Of a DNA stretch of 64,000 nucleotides, positions 1 through 7,390 are shown piece by piece. Below the pieces are notes generated by a model. That model did not search any database. It saw only the letters and a program-made list of their open reading frames with translations, and had not been told where the DNA came from. The DNA comes from Ideonella paludis (lineage in GTDB: Bacteria > Pseudomonadota > Gammaproteobacteria > Burkholderiales > Burkholderiaceae_C), in assembly GCF_018069865.1 (NCBI RefSeq), contig NZ_JAGQDG010000007.1, positions 248,001-312,000 of the forward strand, in the 5' to 3' direction. A program made the translations under genes and the position numbers. Each line of letters starts with the position of its first letter. Position 1 is the stretch's first letter.

Positions 1-42
1 GCGGCTTTGGGTGTCGTCAATGCTGAGGGGGAATGCGGTCAT
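1..42 (-). CDS. possible 5' end of a gene cut by the window edge
   Basis: An ATG on the minus strand (codon at 40-42) opens a stop-free frame of 14 codons (MTAFPLSIDDTQSR) that runs off the left edge. It would be the gene after coxM in the same direction. There is no clear ribosome binding site and a strong hairpin (61-83) separates it from coxM, so it may be chance. No function can be given. Confidence 0.3.
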   Translation of the reverse strand, partial: MTAFPLSIDDTQSR

Positions 43-60
43 GAGCAAGGCAGGAAGAGC

Positions 61-83
61 AGCGCCGCAGAGGCTGCGGCGCT
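61..83 (-). terminator. hairpin downstream of coxM, possible terminator
   Basis: AGCGCCGCAG and CTGCGGCGCT form a perfect 10-bp stem with a 3-nt loop, 25 bp beyond the coxM stop. Reading leftward (the cox direction) the stem is followed only by a mildly T/C-rich stretch, so it is a weak intrinsic terminator or an mRNA 3'-stabilising hairpin. Confidence 0.5.
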
Positions 84-107
84 GTGGGGGCGACGACGTG
101 CCCGGCT

Positions 108-896
108 TCAGCTGGCAGCGACGGCGCGGCCGGCCAGCACGGGGATCAGCGCCGCACGGTACTCGGCCGAGCCGTGCAGGTCGCTGCTCAAGTCGTCCGC
201 CGAGACCTTCAGGCCTTGCACGGCAGACGCGCTCCAGTTGGCGGCCAAGGCTTGCTCCAGCGCGGTGGCGCGGAACACGCAAGCCCCAGCACCTGTGACG
301 GCCACCCGCACCCCTTGCGGCCCTTGGCTCACAAACACGCCCACGATGGAGAAGCGCGAGGCCGGCTGCACGAACTTCTGCCACGCCGCCCGGGTAGGCA
401 CGGGGAAGCTCACCGCAGTGATCAGCTCGCCCTCGCCCAAGGCGGTCTCGTACAGGCCTTTGAAGAAATCATCGGCTGCGATCTGACGCGTGTTGGTGTG
501 GATGGTGGCGCCCAAACCCAAGGCCGCTGCCGGGTAGCAGGCGGCCGGGTCGTTGTTGGCCAGGCTGCCACCGATGGTGCCGCGGTTGCGCACTTGGCGG
601 TCGCCGATCTTGCCGGCCAAGTCGGCCAGCGCCGGGATGGCGGCGGCCACGTCTTTGGAGGCGGCCACTTCGGCATGGGTGGTCATGGCACCGATCTTGA
701 CCACGCCGCCCGAGACGGTGATGCCCTTGAGCTCGGCAATGCCGCTGAGGCTGACCAGGCTTTCCGGGGCGGCCAGGCCCAGCTTCATGGAGGCCAGCAG
801 CGACTGGCCCCCGGCGACGATCTTGGCCTCTGAGGCGGCTGCAGCGCGCGAGGCATCGGCCACGCTTGAAGGGGTGTGATAAGCAAATGTTTGCAT
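108..896 (-). CDS. coxM: molybdenum hydroxylase FAD-binding (medium) subunit, CoxM/CutM-like
   Basis: The 262-aa protein is the FAD subunit of a xanthine-oxidase-family hydroxylase; it passes electrons from the iron-sulfur subunit to an acceptor. Visible family motifs are AGGQSLL near residues 28-34 and the TIGGSLANNDPAACYP stretch near residue 110, which together bind FAD in CO dehydrogenase medium subunits. It is the last gene of a minus-strand coxS-coxL-coxM operon, 101 bp after coxL. AAGGAGTAATCACC precedes the ATG and fixes the start. The length matches the family (260-290 aa). The substrate is not known from sequence. Confidence 0.88.
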   Translation of the reverse strand: MQTFAYHTPSSVADASRAAAASEAKIVAGGQSLLASMKLGLAAPESLVSLSGIAELKGITVSGGVVKIGAMTTHAEVAASKDVAAAIPALADLAGKIGDRQVRNRGTIGGSLANNDPAACYPAAALGLGATIHTNTRQIAADDFFKGLYETALGEGELITAVSFPVPTRAAWQKFVQPASRFSIVGVFVSQGPQGVRVAVTGAGACVFRATALEQALAANWSASAVQGLKVSADDLSSDLHGSAEYRAALIPVLAGRAVAAS

Positions 897-939
897 GGTG
901 ATTACTCCTTAAATGGGCCCCTAGGGCCGGGCCCCGCCC

Positions 940-995
940 AGCCCGCCCCCCGAGGGGGGCAAAAAACTTGGGGCGGCCCGGCGTTTTTTGGGTGG
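940..995 (+). repeat. intergenic repeat R1, left copy (inverted partner at 3360-3418)
   Basis: The block has a CCCCCGAGGGGG palindrome, a short A-run, an AACTTGGGGCGGCCCGGCG core and a T-run. The coxS-coxL gap holds the same block in the opposite orientation. Both copies lie in transcribed spacers of the cox operon and flank coxL. Confidence 0.7.
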
Positions 996-997
996 AT

Positions 998-3349
998 TCA
1001 ACGCTGGGCCTGCAAGGTCTGCCACACGGTGTGGGGTGTGGCTGGCATGGGCATGTCTTTGACGCCCAAGGCATGGCAGATGGCGTTGATCACCGCCGGG
1101 GGAGAGCCGATGGCACCGGCCTCGCCGCAGCCCTTGACCCCCAGGGGGTTGTGGGTGCAAGGCGTGCCCTTGGCCGTCTCGACTTGGAAGTGGCAGAAGT
1201 CGTCGGCGCGCGGCATGGCGTAGTCCATATAGCTGCCGGTGAGCAACTGGCCGGAGTCTTCGTCATAGATGCCGTGCTCCAGCAAGGCCTGGCCAATGCC
1301 TTGGGCCACGCCGCCGTGCACCTGGCCTTCGACGATCATGGGGTTGACCACATTGCCGAAGTCGTCCACCGCCGTGAAGCGGTCGACCCGCACCGCACCC
1401 GTCAGCGGGTCCACCTCGACCTCGCAGATGTAGGTGCCGGCAGGGTAGGTGAAATTGGTCGGGTCGTAGAAGGCGTTCTCGTTCAGGCCCGGCTCCAGCT
1501 TGTCATGCGGGAAGTTGTGCGGCACATAGGCGGTGAGCGAGACGGCCGCAAAGGGCACGGACTTGTCGGTCCCGGCCACCTTGAACACACCGTTCTCGAA
1601 CTCCACATCGCCATCGGCGGCTTCCATCAGGTGGGCGGCGATTTTCTTGCCCTTGGCAATCACTTTGTCCAGCGCCTTGATCATGGCGGTGCCCGCCACC
1701 GAGAGCGAGCGCGAGCCATAGGTGCCCATGCCGAACAGCACCTTGCCGGTGTCGCCGTGCTCAATGGTCACGTCTTCCAGCGGGATGCCCAGCTTGTCGG
1801 CCACCACCTGCGCGAACACGGTTTCATGGCCTTGGCCATGGCTGTGCGCACCGGTGAAGATGGTCACCTTGCCGGTGGGGTGTACGCGCACCTCGCCCGC
1901 ATCAAACAAGCCCGCCCGCGCTCCCAAGGCGCCGGCCACCGAGGACGGCGCAATGCCGCAGGCCTCGATGTAGGCCGAGTAGCCCAAGCCCCGCTTGAGG
2001 CCCTTGGCCGCGCTGGCCGCTTTGCGGGCCTCGAAACCCGCCACATCGGCCAGCTCAATGGCCCGGGTCATGGTGGCGTTGTAGTCGCCCGTGTCGTAGG
2101 TCAGGCCGACTGGTGTGGCATAGGGGAAGCTGGTGATGAAGTTGCGACGGCGCAGCTCGGCCGGGTCGATCTTCATCTCGTGCGCCGCCGTCTCGACAAT
2201 GCGCTCCAGCAAGTAGGTGGCCTCAGGCCGGCCCGCGCCGCGGTAGGCATCCACCGGCGCGGTGTTGGTGAACACGGCGGTCACTTCGCACCAAATTTTG
2301 GGCGTTTTGTACTGGCCAGCCAGCAGCGTGGCGTGCAAGATGGTGGGGATGCTGGACGCAAACGTGGACAGGTAAGCGCCCATATTCGCCGTGGTGGTGG
2401 CCCGCAGCGCCAGGAAGTTGCCGTCTTTGTCGAGGGCCAATTCAGCCAGCGAGTCATGGTCGCGGCCATGGGCGTCGGACAAGAAGGCCTCGCTGCGGTC
2501 GGCCGTCCACTTGATCGGGCGGTTGATTTGCTTGCTGGCCCACACCAGAGCGGTTTCTTCGCCGTACAAGAAGATCTTGGAGCCAAAACCGCCGCCCACA
2601 TCGGGGGCCACCACGCGCATCTTGTGCTCGGGGATGCCCAGCACAAAGGCGCACATCAGCAGGCGCTCCACGTGCGGGTTTTGGTTGCTCACATACAGGG
2701 TGTAGTTGTCGTCGGCGCGGCTGTAGCTGGCGTTGGCGCAGCGCGGCTCCATGGCATTGGGCACCAGGCGGTTGTTCTTGAACTTCAGCGTGGTGATGTG
2801 GGCGGCGCTCTTGAAGGCGGCGTCCACGCCGTCCTTGTCGCCGATGCCCCAGTGGTAGCACTGGTTGTTGGGCGCTTCGTCATGCACGCTCGCCGCAATG
2901 CTGGTGGCCCGGCCCGTGCCGATCACCGGCGTCAGCTCTTCATAGTCCACCTCGATCAGCTCGGCCGCCGCCTTGGCTTGGTCCAGCGTCTCGGCCACCA
3001 CCAAGGCCACGCGGTCGCCCACATAGCGCACCTTGCCATCGGCCAGCACCGGGTGCTTGGGCTCCTTCATGGGCGTGCCGTCCAGGCTGTTGATCAACCA
3101 GCCGCAGGGCAGGCCACCCACGGCCTTGAAGTGCTCGCCGGTGAACACGCCCAGCACGCCGGGTGCGGCGGCCGCAGCCGCAGTGTTGACCGACTTCAGA
3201 CGCGCATGGGCATAAGGGCTGCGCAAAAAGTAGCCATACGTTTGGCCGGGCAGATTGATGTCGTCGGTGTACTGGCCTTTGCCGGTCAAGAAGCGGCCGT
3301 CTTCACGGCGGACCACCGACTTGCCGATGAAACCTTGGGGTGCGTTCAT
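998..3349 (-). CDS. coxL: molybdopterin-binding large subunit of a form II CoxL-type hydroxylase
   Basis: The 783-aa catalytic subunit carries the molybdenum cofactor and belongs to the xanthine oxidase/aerobic CO dehydrogenase family. The active-site loop reads AYRGAGR (residues 368-374). True CO dehydrogenases (form I) have AYRCSFR there, so the copper-binding cysteine is missing and this is the form II group, whose substrate is mostly unknown. The catalytic glutamate lies in [12 protein letters not shown] (E743). It sits between coxS and coxM, and a divergent xdhC-like gene suggests cofactor sulfuration and insertion. Carbon monoxide as substrate is unlikely; an aldehyde or N-heterocycle is more plausible, but this is inference. 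Confidence 0.9.
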   Translation of the reverse strand: MNAPQGFIGKSVVRREDGRFLTGKGQYTDDINLPGQTYGYFLRSPYAHARLKSVNTAAAAAAPGVLGVFTGEHFKAVGGLPCGWLINSLDGTPMKEPKHPVLADGKVRYVGDRVALVVAETLDQAKAAAELIEVDYEELTPVIGTGRATSIAASVHDEAPNNQCYHWGIGDKDGVDAAFKSAAHITTLKFKNNRLVPNAMEPRCANASYSRADDNYTLYVSNQNPHVERLLMCAFVLGIPEHKMRVVAPDVGGGFGSKIFLYGEETALVWASKQINRPIKWTADRSEAFLSDAHGRDHDSLAELALDKDGNFLALRATTTANMGAYLSTFASSIPTILHATLLAGQYKTPKIWCEVTAVFTNTAPVDAYRGAGRPEATYLLERIVETAAHEMKIDPAELRRRNFITSFPYATPVGLTYDTGDYNATMTRAIELADVAGFEARKAASAAKGLKRGLGYSAYIEACGIAPSSVAGALGARAGLFDAGEVRVHPTGKVTIFTGAHSHGQGHETVFAQVVADKLGIPLEDVTIEHGDTGKVLFGMGTYGSRSLSVAGTAMIKALDKVIAKGKKIAAHLMEAADGDVEFENGVFKVAGTDKSVPFAAVSLTAYVPHNFPHDKLEPGLNENAFYDPTNFTYPAGTYICEVEVDPLTGAVRVDRFTAVDDFGNVVNPMIVEGQVHGGVAQGIGQALLEHGIYDEDSGQLLTGSYMDYAMPRADDFCHFQVETAKGTPCTHNPLGVKGCGEAGAIGSPPAVINAICHALGVKDMPMPATPHTVWQTLQAQR

Positions 3350-3359
3350 GTCGAATCCT

Positions 3360-3418
3360 CAAAAAAATGCCGGGCCGTCCCAAGTTTTTTTGCTCCCCCT
3401 CGGGGGGGCGAGACGGGC
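3360..3418 (-). repeat. intergenic repeat R1, right copy (inverted relative to 940-995)
   Basis: Read on the minus strand it shows the same order as the left copy: CCCCCGAGGGGG-like palindrome, A-run, AACTTGGGACGGCCCGGCA core, T-run. Only scattered bases differ. The two copies flank coxL in inverted orientation, so their transcripts could pair. Confidence 0.7.
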
Positions 3419-3442
3419 GTCGCCCGGATCTTGGGGGTTGAG

Positions 3443-3910
3443 TTAGGCCATCTTGGCCGCGCCTTGGCGCACGGCTTTGACAATGTTCTGGTAGCCGGTG
3501 CAGCGGCAGAGGTTGCCTTCCAGGCCCTCGCGCACCGCGGCGTCGCTGTCGCAGCGGTGGTGTTTCACCAGGTCCACCGCGCTCATCACCATGCCCGGTG
3601 TGCAGAAGCCGCATTGCAAGCCATGGCATTGGTTAAAGGCCTCTTGCATGGGGTGCAGCGTGCCGTCAGCCGCGGCCAAGCCTTCGATGGTGGTCACCTC
3701 GGCGCCTTGGGCTTGAACGGCCAGCATATTGCAGCTCTTCACTGCACGGCCGTTAAGGTGGACGGTGCAAGCGCCGCACTGAGCGGTGTCGCAGCCCACA
3801 TGGGTGCCCGTCAATTGCAGGGTCTCGCGGATGAATTGCACCAACAGCGTTTGCGGTGCGACGTCTTTGGTCACTTCGCGGCCGTTGACCTTGAGCGTGA
3901 TCGTGGTCAT
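3443..3910 (-). CDS. coxS: [2Fe-2S] small subunit of the molybdenum hydroxylase, CoxS/CutS-like
   Basis: The 155-aa protein carries two [2Fe-2S] clusters that link the Mo site of CoxL to the FAD of CoxM. The plant-ferredoxin-type cluster ligands appear as CDTAQCGAC plus a later Cys near residue 60. The second, helical-domain cluster uses CGFC and CRC. The frame is open upstream, but the start at 3910 is chosen because GGAGACAACCC lies directly before that ATG and homologues begin [11 protein letters not shown]-like. It is the first gene of the cox operon. Confidence 0.92.
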   Translation of the reverse strand: MTTITLKVNGREVTKDVAPQTLLVQFIRETLQLTGTHVGCDTAQCGACTVHLNGRAVKSCNMLAVQAQGAEVTTIEGLAAADGTLHPMQEAFNQCHGLQCGFCTPGMVMSAVDLVKHHRCDSDAAVREGLEGNLCRCTGYQNIVKAVRQGAAKMA

Positions 3911-4042
3911 GGGTTGTCTCCTGAGTGCGTTGACGGCAAGCCCAAGCGGGAAGGTGGCTTGACGTTGCGGGGGCCATCCTAGGCACGCGACGCGCACTTG
4001 GCTTGATGACGGAAACGCCTATGAACGCGTTTGCAAATCAGA

Positions 4043-4060
4043 TAAGCAAAGCATTGCATA
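4043..4060. promoter_or_regulatory. TAAGCA-N6-TGCATA, candidate operator (one mismatch to the aor/tup palindrome)
   Basis: Left arm TAAGCA, spacer AAGCAT, right arm TGCATA followed by AGGGG. The arm length, spacing and AAGG flank match the perfect palindrome upstream of tupB, with one arm mismatch. It lies between the divergent coxS and xdhC-like genes, about 130 bp from coxS and 95 bp from the xdhC-like gene. This is a candidate site only. Confidence 0.45.
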
Positions 4061-4155
4061 AGGGGTTTCCAAGACCCCGAAATGCCGCAGGGACGCCGTG
4101 GGGTTCAGGTCTTCCCGCAAGCGCTGGCGCGGCGCGTCCCGCCACAATGCCTCCC

Positions 4156-5157
4156 ATGGACAACGTTGATCTACAAGTGCTGCGCCAAGTGGTGGCGTGG
4201 CGGGCGGCAGGCGCTGGGGTGGTGCTGGGCACCATCACGCGCACCTGGGGCTCGGCACCGCGCCCGGTGGGCTCGGTGGTGGCGGTGCGCGACGATGGGC
4301 AGATTGCCGGCTCTGTCTCGGGCGGCTGCATTGAAGACGATCTGATTGCGCGCATGCGCGAGCAAGCCCTGGCGGCCGACGTGCCCAAGGTGGTGCGCTA
4401 CGGGGTCAGTGGCGACGAAGCGGCCCGCTTTGGCCTGCCCTGCGGCGGCACGCTGGAGCTGGTGCTGGAGCCCATCCAAGCCAACAGCCAGATCGAACTG
4501 CTGCTGGAGCGGCTGAGCCAAGGCCAGCGCGTGCGCCGCGAGCTGACGCTGGCCACCGGTGCCGTTACCCTGGCTGAGGCCACCGGCGCCGACGCGGTGT
4601 TGCTGAATGAGACAACGCTCATCTCCACCCACGGCCCCGACTGGCGCTTGGTGGTGGTGGGCGCGGGGCAAATGACCCTGTACCTGGCTCAAATGGCCCA
4701 GGCCTTGGACTATCAGGTCATCATCATCGACCCGCGCGAGGAGTACGCGGTCGAGCTGCCCGGCGTGGTGCACCGCCGCGATATGCCCGACGACGCCGTG
4801 CTGGCCCTCAAACCAGATGCCCACACCGCGATCATCGCCCTGACCCACGACCCCAAGCTCGACGACTTGGCCCTGATGGAAGCGCTGCGCACACCCGCCT
4901 TCTACGTGGGCGCGATTGGCTCACGCCTCAACCAAAGCAAGCGCAAACAGCGCCTCGCCGAACACTTCGGCCTGAGCGAGACCGAACTGGCCCGCCTCTA
5001 CGGCCCAGTGGGCATCAAAAACGGTGCCCGCACCCCGCCCGAAATCGCCGTTTCCATCTTGGCCGAGCTGACGGCGGTGCGTTACGGCTGGCGCATCCCC
5101 GAGCCGGTGTTTGAAGGCGGCGGCCCGGCACTGTCTGCGCCGGGCTGTGTGGCCTAG
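4156..5157 (+). CDS. XdhC/CoxF-family molybdenum cofactor maturation protein
   Basis: This is a 333-aa XdhC/CoxI-family protein. Family members bind molybdenum cofactor, help sulfurate it and hand it to xanthine-dehydrogenase-type enzymes. The N-terminal XdhC domain shows TWGSAPRPVGS and GSVSGGCIEDD. A C-terminal Rossmann-like domain begins LVVVGAGQMTLYLAQMA and includes the IGSRLNQSKR segment. Divergence from coxSLM fits service to that enzyme. The start could also be the ATG at 4147; neither has a good ribosome binding site. The stop shares the palindrome CTAG with the stop of the convergent ggt gene. Confidence 0.85.
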   Translation: MDNVDLQVLRQVVAWRAAGAGVVLGTITRTWGSAPRPVGSVVAVRDDGQIAGSVSGGCIEDDLIARMREQALAADVPKVVRYGVSGDEAARFGLPCGGTLELVLEPIQANSQIELLLERLSQGQRVRRELTLATGAVTLAEATGADAVLLNETTLISTHGPDWRLVVVGAGQMTLYLAQMAQALDYQVIIIDPREEYAVELPGVVHRRDMPDDAVLALKPDAHTAIIALTHDPKLDDLALMEALRTPAFYVGAIGSRLNQSKRKQRLAEHFGLSETELARLYGPVGIKNGARTPPEIAVSILAELTAVRYGWRIPEPVFEGGGPALSAPGCVA

Positions 5158-7130
5158 CGCACCACATCCCCCAGCACCACCCCTTCACGCCGCGGGTCGG
5201 CGCCGCCGTCCAGCACCCGGTTGCCTGCGCTGTCTTTGCGCCGCACGATGGTGGAGACGCCACTGGAGAGTGCGGCCGTGCTGACGGTGTGGCCCAGGCT
5301 GCGCAGGCCGCTGACCAGCGGGTCGTTGGCGCTGCCGTTGGCCAGGTCCACATTCGGATGTTCGCCGCCGACATTGGTGGTGGGGCTGTTGGCCGCGCCA
5401 AAGTTGATCATTGATGTGGCTTGCTGCGCGTTCAGGCCCCAGTCCAACACGCCCACCAAAGTCTTGGTGGTGTATTGGATGATGGTGGAGCCGCCGGGGG
5501 AGCCGGTGGCCATCACCCAGTCGCCCTTGCTGCCGTCGGCCTGGGCCTCGAACACCAGGGTGGGGGCCATGGAGCTGCGCGGGCGCTTGCCGGGCTGCAG
5601 GCGGTTGGCGATGGGCACGCCTTGGGCGTCTGCTGGTGCGGCTGAAAAATCAGTGAGCTGGTTGTTCAGTAAGAAGCCTCCCTTGGTCATGTGGAAGGAG
5701 CCAAAGCCACTCTCGATGGTGGTGGTCATGCTCACCACATTGCCCTGTCGGTCCACCACGCTGAGGTGGGTGGTGCCGTTGTCGCGGGCGGGTGGGTGCA
5801 CGCCGCCGGCTGCGCCCGGGAAGGTGCCGGGCTGGGCCGTGCCCATGCTGCGCGAGAGGCTGATCAGCGAGGCGCGTTGGCGCAGATAGGTTTTGTCCAG
5901 CATGGCCGCCGGCGAGCCGCCGGGCAGGGGCACGAAGTCGGCGTCGGCCACGTACTTGTCGCGGTCGGCATAGGCCAGGCGCAGGGCTTCAGAGACCAGG
6001 TGGACGCCCGTCACTGCGGGCTTGCCACCGTTGTCGTCCAGCGCGCTGGGTGGGAAGGCCGCGAGGTTGTAGGTCTCCAAAATGCCCAAGGCTTGGGCCA
6101 CGGCCAAGCCGCCGGAAGAGGGCGGCGGCATGCCGCACACCACTTTGCTGCGGTAGGTGATGCACACGGCTTCGCGCTTCTTGGCCTGGTAGGCGGAGAG
6201 GTCAGCCAGCGTGGTCAGGCCTGGGGTGATGCCGCCGGTGGTGTCGGCAATTTCATCCACGATGTCTTGCGCCAGCGCGCCGCTGTAAAAGGCCGCCGCG
6301 CCTTGCGTGGCCAAGGTGTTGAAGGTGGTCGCCAAGGCGGGCGATTTGAGCAGCGTGCCGGCGGGCCAGGCCCGGCCGTTAGCGTCCAAGAAATAGCCCC
6401 GGGCTTCGGGGTCGCGCTGCAAGCTGGCCTCGACGCTGGCGATGGAGCTGGCCATGCGCGGGCTGACCTTGAAGCCATTGGTGGCAATGCTGATGGCCGG
6501 GTTGAAGAGGTCCTTCCAGGGCAGCACACCCGCGTCTTTGTGGGCCAACTCCAGCATGCGCATCACACCGGGCGTGCCAATGGAGCGGCCTGAGGACCGG
6601 GCGTTGGGCAGGGGCGTGGTGGGGTTGCTATCGCTGACCCAGCGCAGGTAGTTCTCTGTGGCGGCGGCGGGGGCCGTTTCGCGGCCGTCATAGGCCACCA
6701 CGCTTTTCTGGGCGGCGTTGTAATGCAGCATGAAGGCGCCACCGCCAATGCCCGAGGATTGGGGCTCCACGATGTTCAGCACCATCTGCGTGGCAATGGC
6801 GGCATCCACCGCGCTGCCACCGGCCTTGAGCACATCACAACCCGCCTTGGTGGCCAGCGGGTTGGCGGCCACGACCATGAAGCTGCGCGCGCTCACGTTC
6901 TTTTTGCTGGCAAAACCGGTGGGGATTTCGGGGGCCCCGCCTTCACCGGGGTTGCCGGGGTTGTAGACGGCGCCGGCGTCGCTCACTTGCAAGCAGGCGT
7001 TTTCTTCCACCGCATCGGGGTCGGAGGACGCACAGGCCGACAAGGCCAAGGCTGAGGCGAGTGCGAGCAGGCGATAGGCGGTGGGGGCTGCACCGGGCAG
7101 GCGCGAGGATGAATGTGGGGAAATGGACAC
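5154..7130 (-). CDS. ggt: gamma-glutamyltransferase (gamma-glutamyl hydrolase/transpeptidase)
   Basis: The 658-aa periplasmic Ntn-hydrolase cleaves or transfers gamma-glutamyl groups, classically from glutathione. The proprotein cuts itself before a catalytic Thr, seen in DNGTTHLSVVD. Other family marks are GSAVDAAIATQ, SSGIGGGAFM, MPPPSSGG and the late GSPGGSTIIQYT. The N-terminus has a lipoprotein-like signal (LALASALALSACASS, Cys near residue 33), so the enzyme may be membrane-anchored. The start is GTG at 7130, preceded by AGGA. It is transcribed convergently with the xdhC-like gene; the two overlap by four bases. Confidence 0.92.
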   Translation of the reverse strand: MSISPHSSSRLPGAAPTAYRLLALASALALSACASSDPDAVEENACLQVSDAGAVYNPGNPGEGGAPEIPTGFASKKNVSARSFMVVAANPLATKAGCDVLKAGGSAVDAAIATQMVLNIVEPQSSGIGGGAFMLHYNAAQKSVVAYDGRETAPAAATENYLRWVSDSNPTTPLPNARSSGRSIGTPGVMRMLELAHKDAGVLPWKDLFNPAISIATNGFKVSPRMASSIASVEASLQRDPEARGYFLDANGRAWPAGTLLKSPALATTFNTLATQGAAAFYSGALAQDIVDEIADTTGGITPGLTTLADLSAYQAKKREAVCITYRSKVVCGMPPPSSGGLAVAQALGILETYNLAAFPPSALDDNGGKPAVTGVHLVSEALRLAYADRDKYVADADFVPLPGGSPAAMLDKTYLRQRASLISLSRSMGTAQPGTFPGAAGGVHPPARDNGTTHLSVVDRQGNVVSMTTTIESGFGSFHMTKGGFLLNNQLTDFSAAPADAQGVPIANRLQPGKRPRSSMAPTLVFEAQADGSKGDWVMATGSPGGSTIIQYTTKTLVGVLDWGLNAQQATSMINFGAANSPTTNVGGEHPNVDLANGSANDPLVSGLRSLGHTVSTAALSSGVSTIVRRKDSAGNRVLDGGADPRREGVVLGDVVR

Positions 7131-7390
7131 GACGGGAGTTCCTGAAGGTTTGTTATAGGGTGTCTACACGGTAGCCCTCTGTGCCAGTGATGCACACCGG
7201 GTTTTCGCTAGGGCAGCGGCTGCCCAGGGGGCCGCCGACTCCGCTGCGTGGAGTGTCACGTTCTGGCGCAGTCACCAGAGGTCTGAGCGGGGTTTGTGCC
7301 ATCTGGCCTGCGGTGCCGTGTAGCGGTCTGATAGAGGCAATTTGGGGCTCATGCAGCCTCGCGCCCAGGACTTTGTCTTCTAGGAAATCC
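7131..7390 (+). other. intergenic region upstream of the TonB-dependent receptor
   Basis: This 260-bp divergent spacer between ggt and the receptor gene must carry both promoters. I looked for a cobalamin or other riboswitch core and found none, and no clear Fur-like palindrome. Short GC-rich hairpins such as GGCAGC/GCTGCC near 7214 are present. Confidence 0.4.

Noticed and set aside
998-3910. True aerobic CO dehydrogenase
   Set aside because: The copper-binding AYRCSFR loop of form I CoxL is absent (AYRGAGR instead), so only a form II call is supported.
968-3982. A 1004-codon open frame on the plus strand over coxL and coxS
   Set aside because: It is antisense to two clear molybdenum-hydroxylase genes. 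Its composition (His/Gly/Ala/Val-rich) is the usual mirror of GC-rich codons and it shows no domain.
7131-7390. Cobalamin or other riboswitch before the TonB-dependent receptor
   Set aside because: The conserved core segments of the cobalamin riboswitch could not be lined up on either strand; only ordinary GC-rich hairpins are seen.
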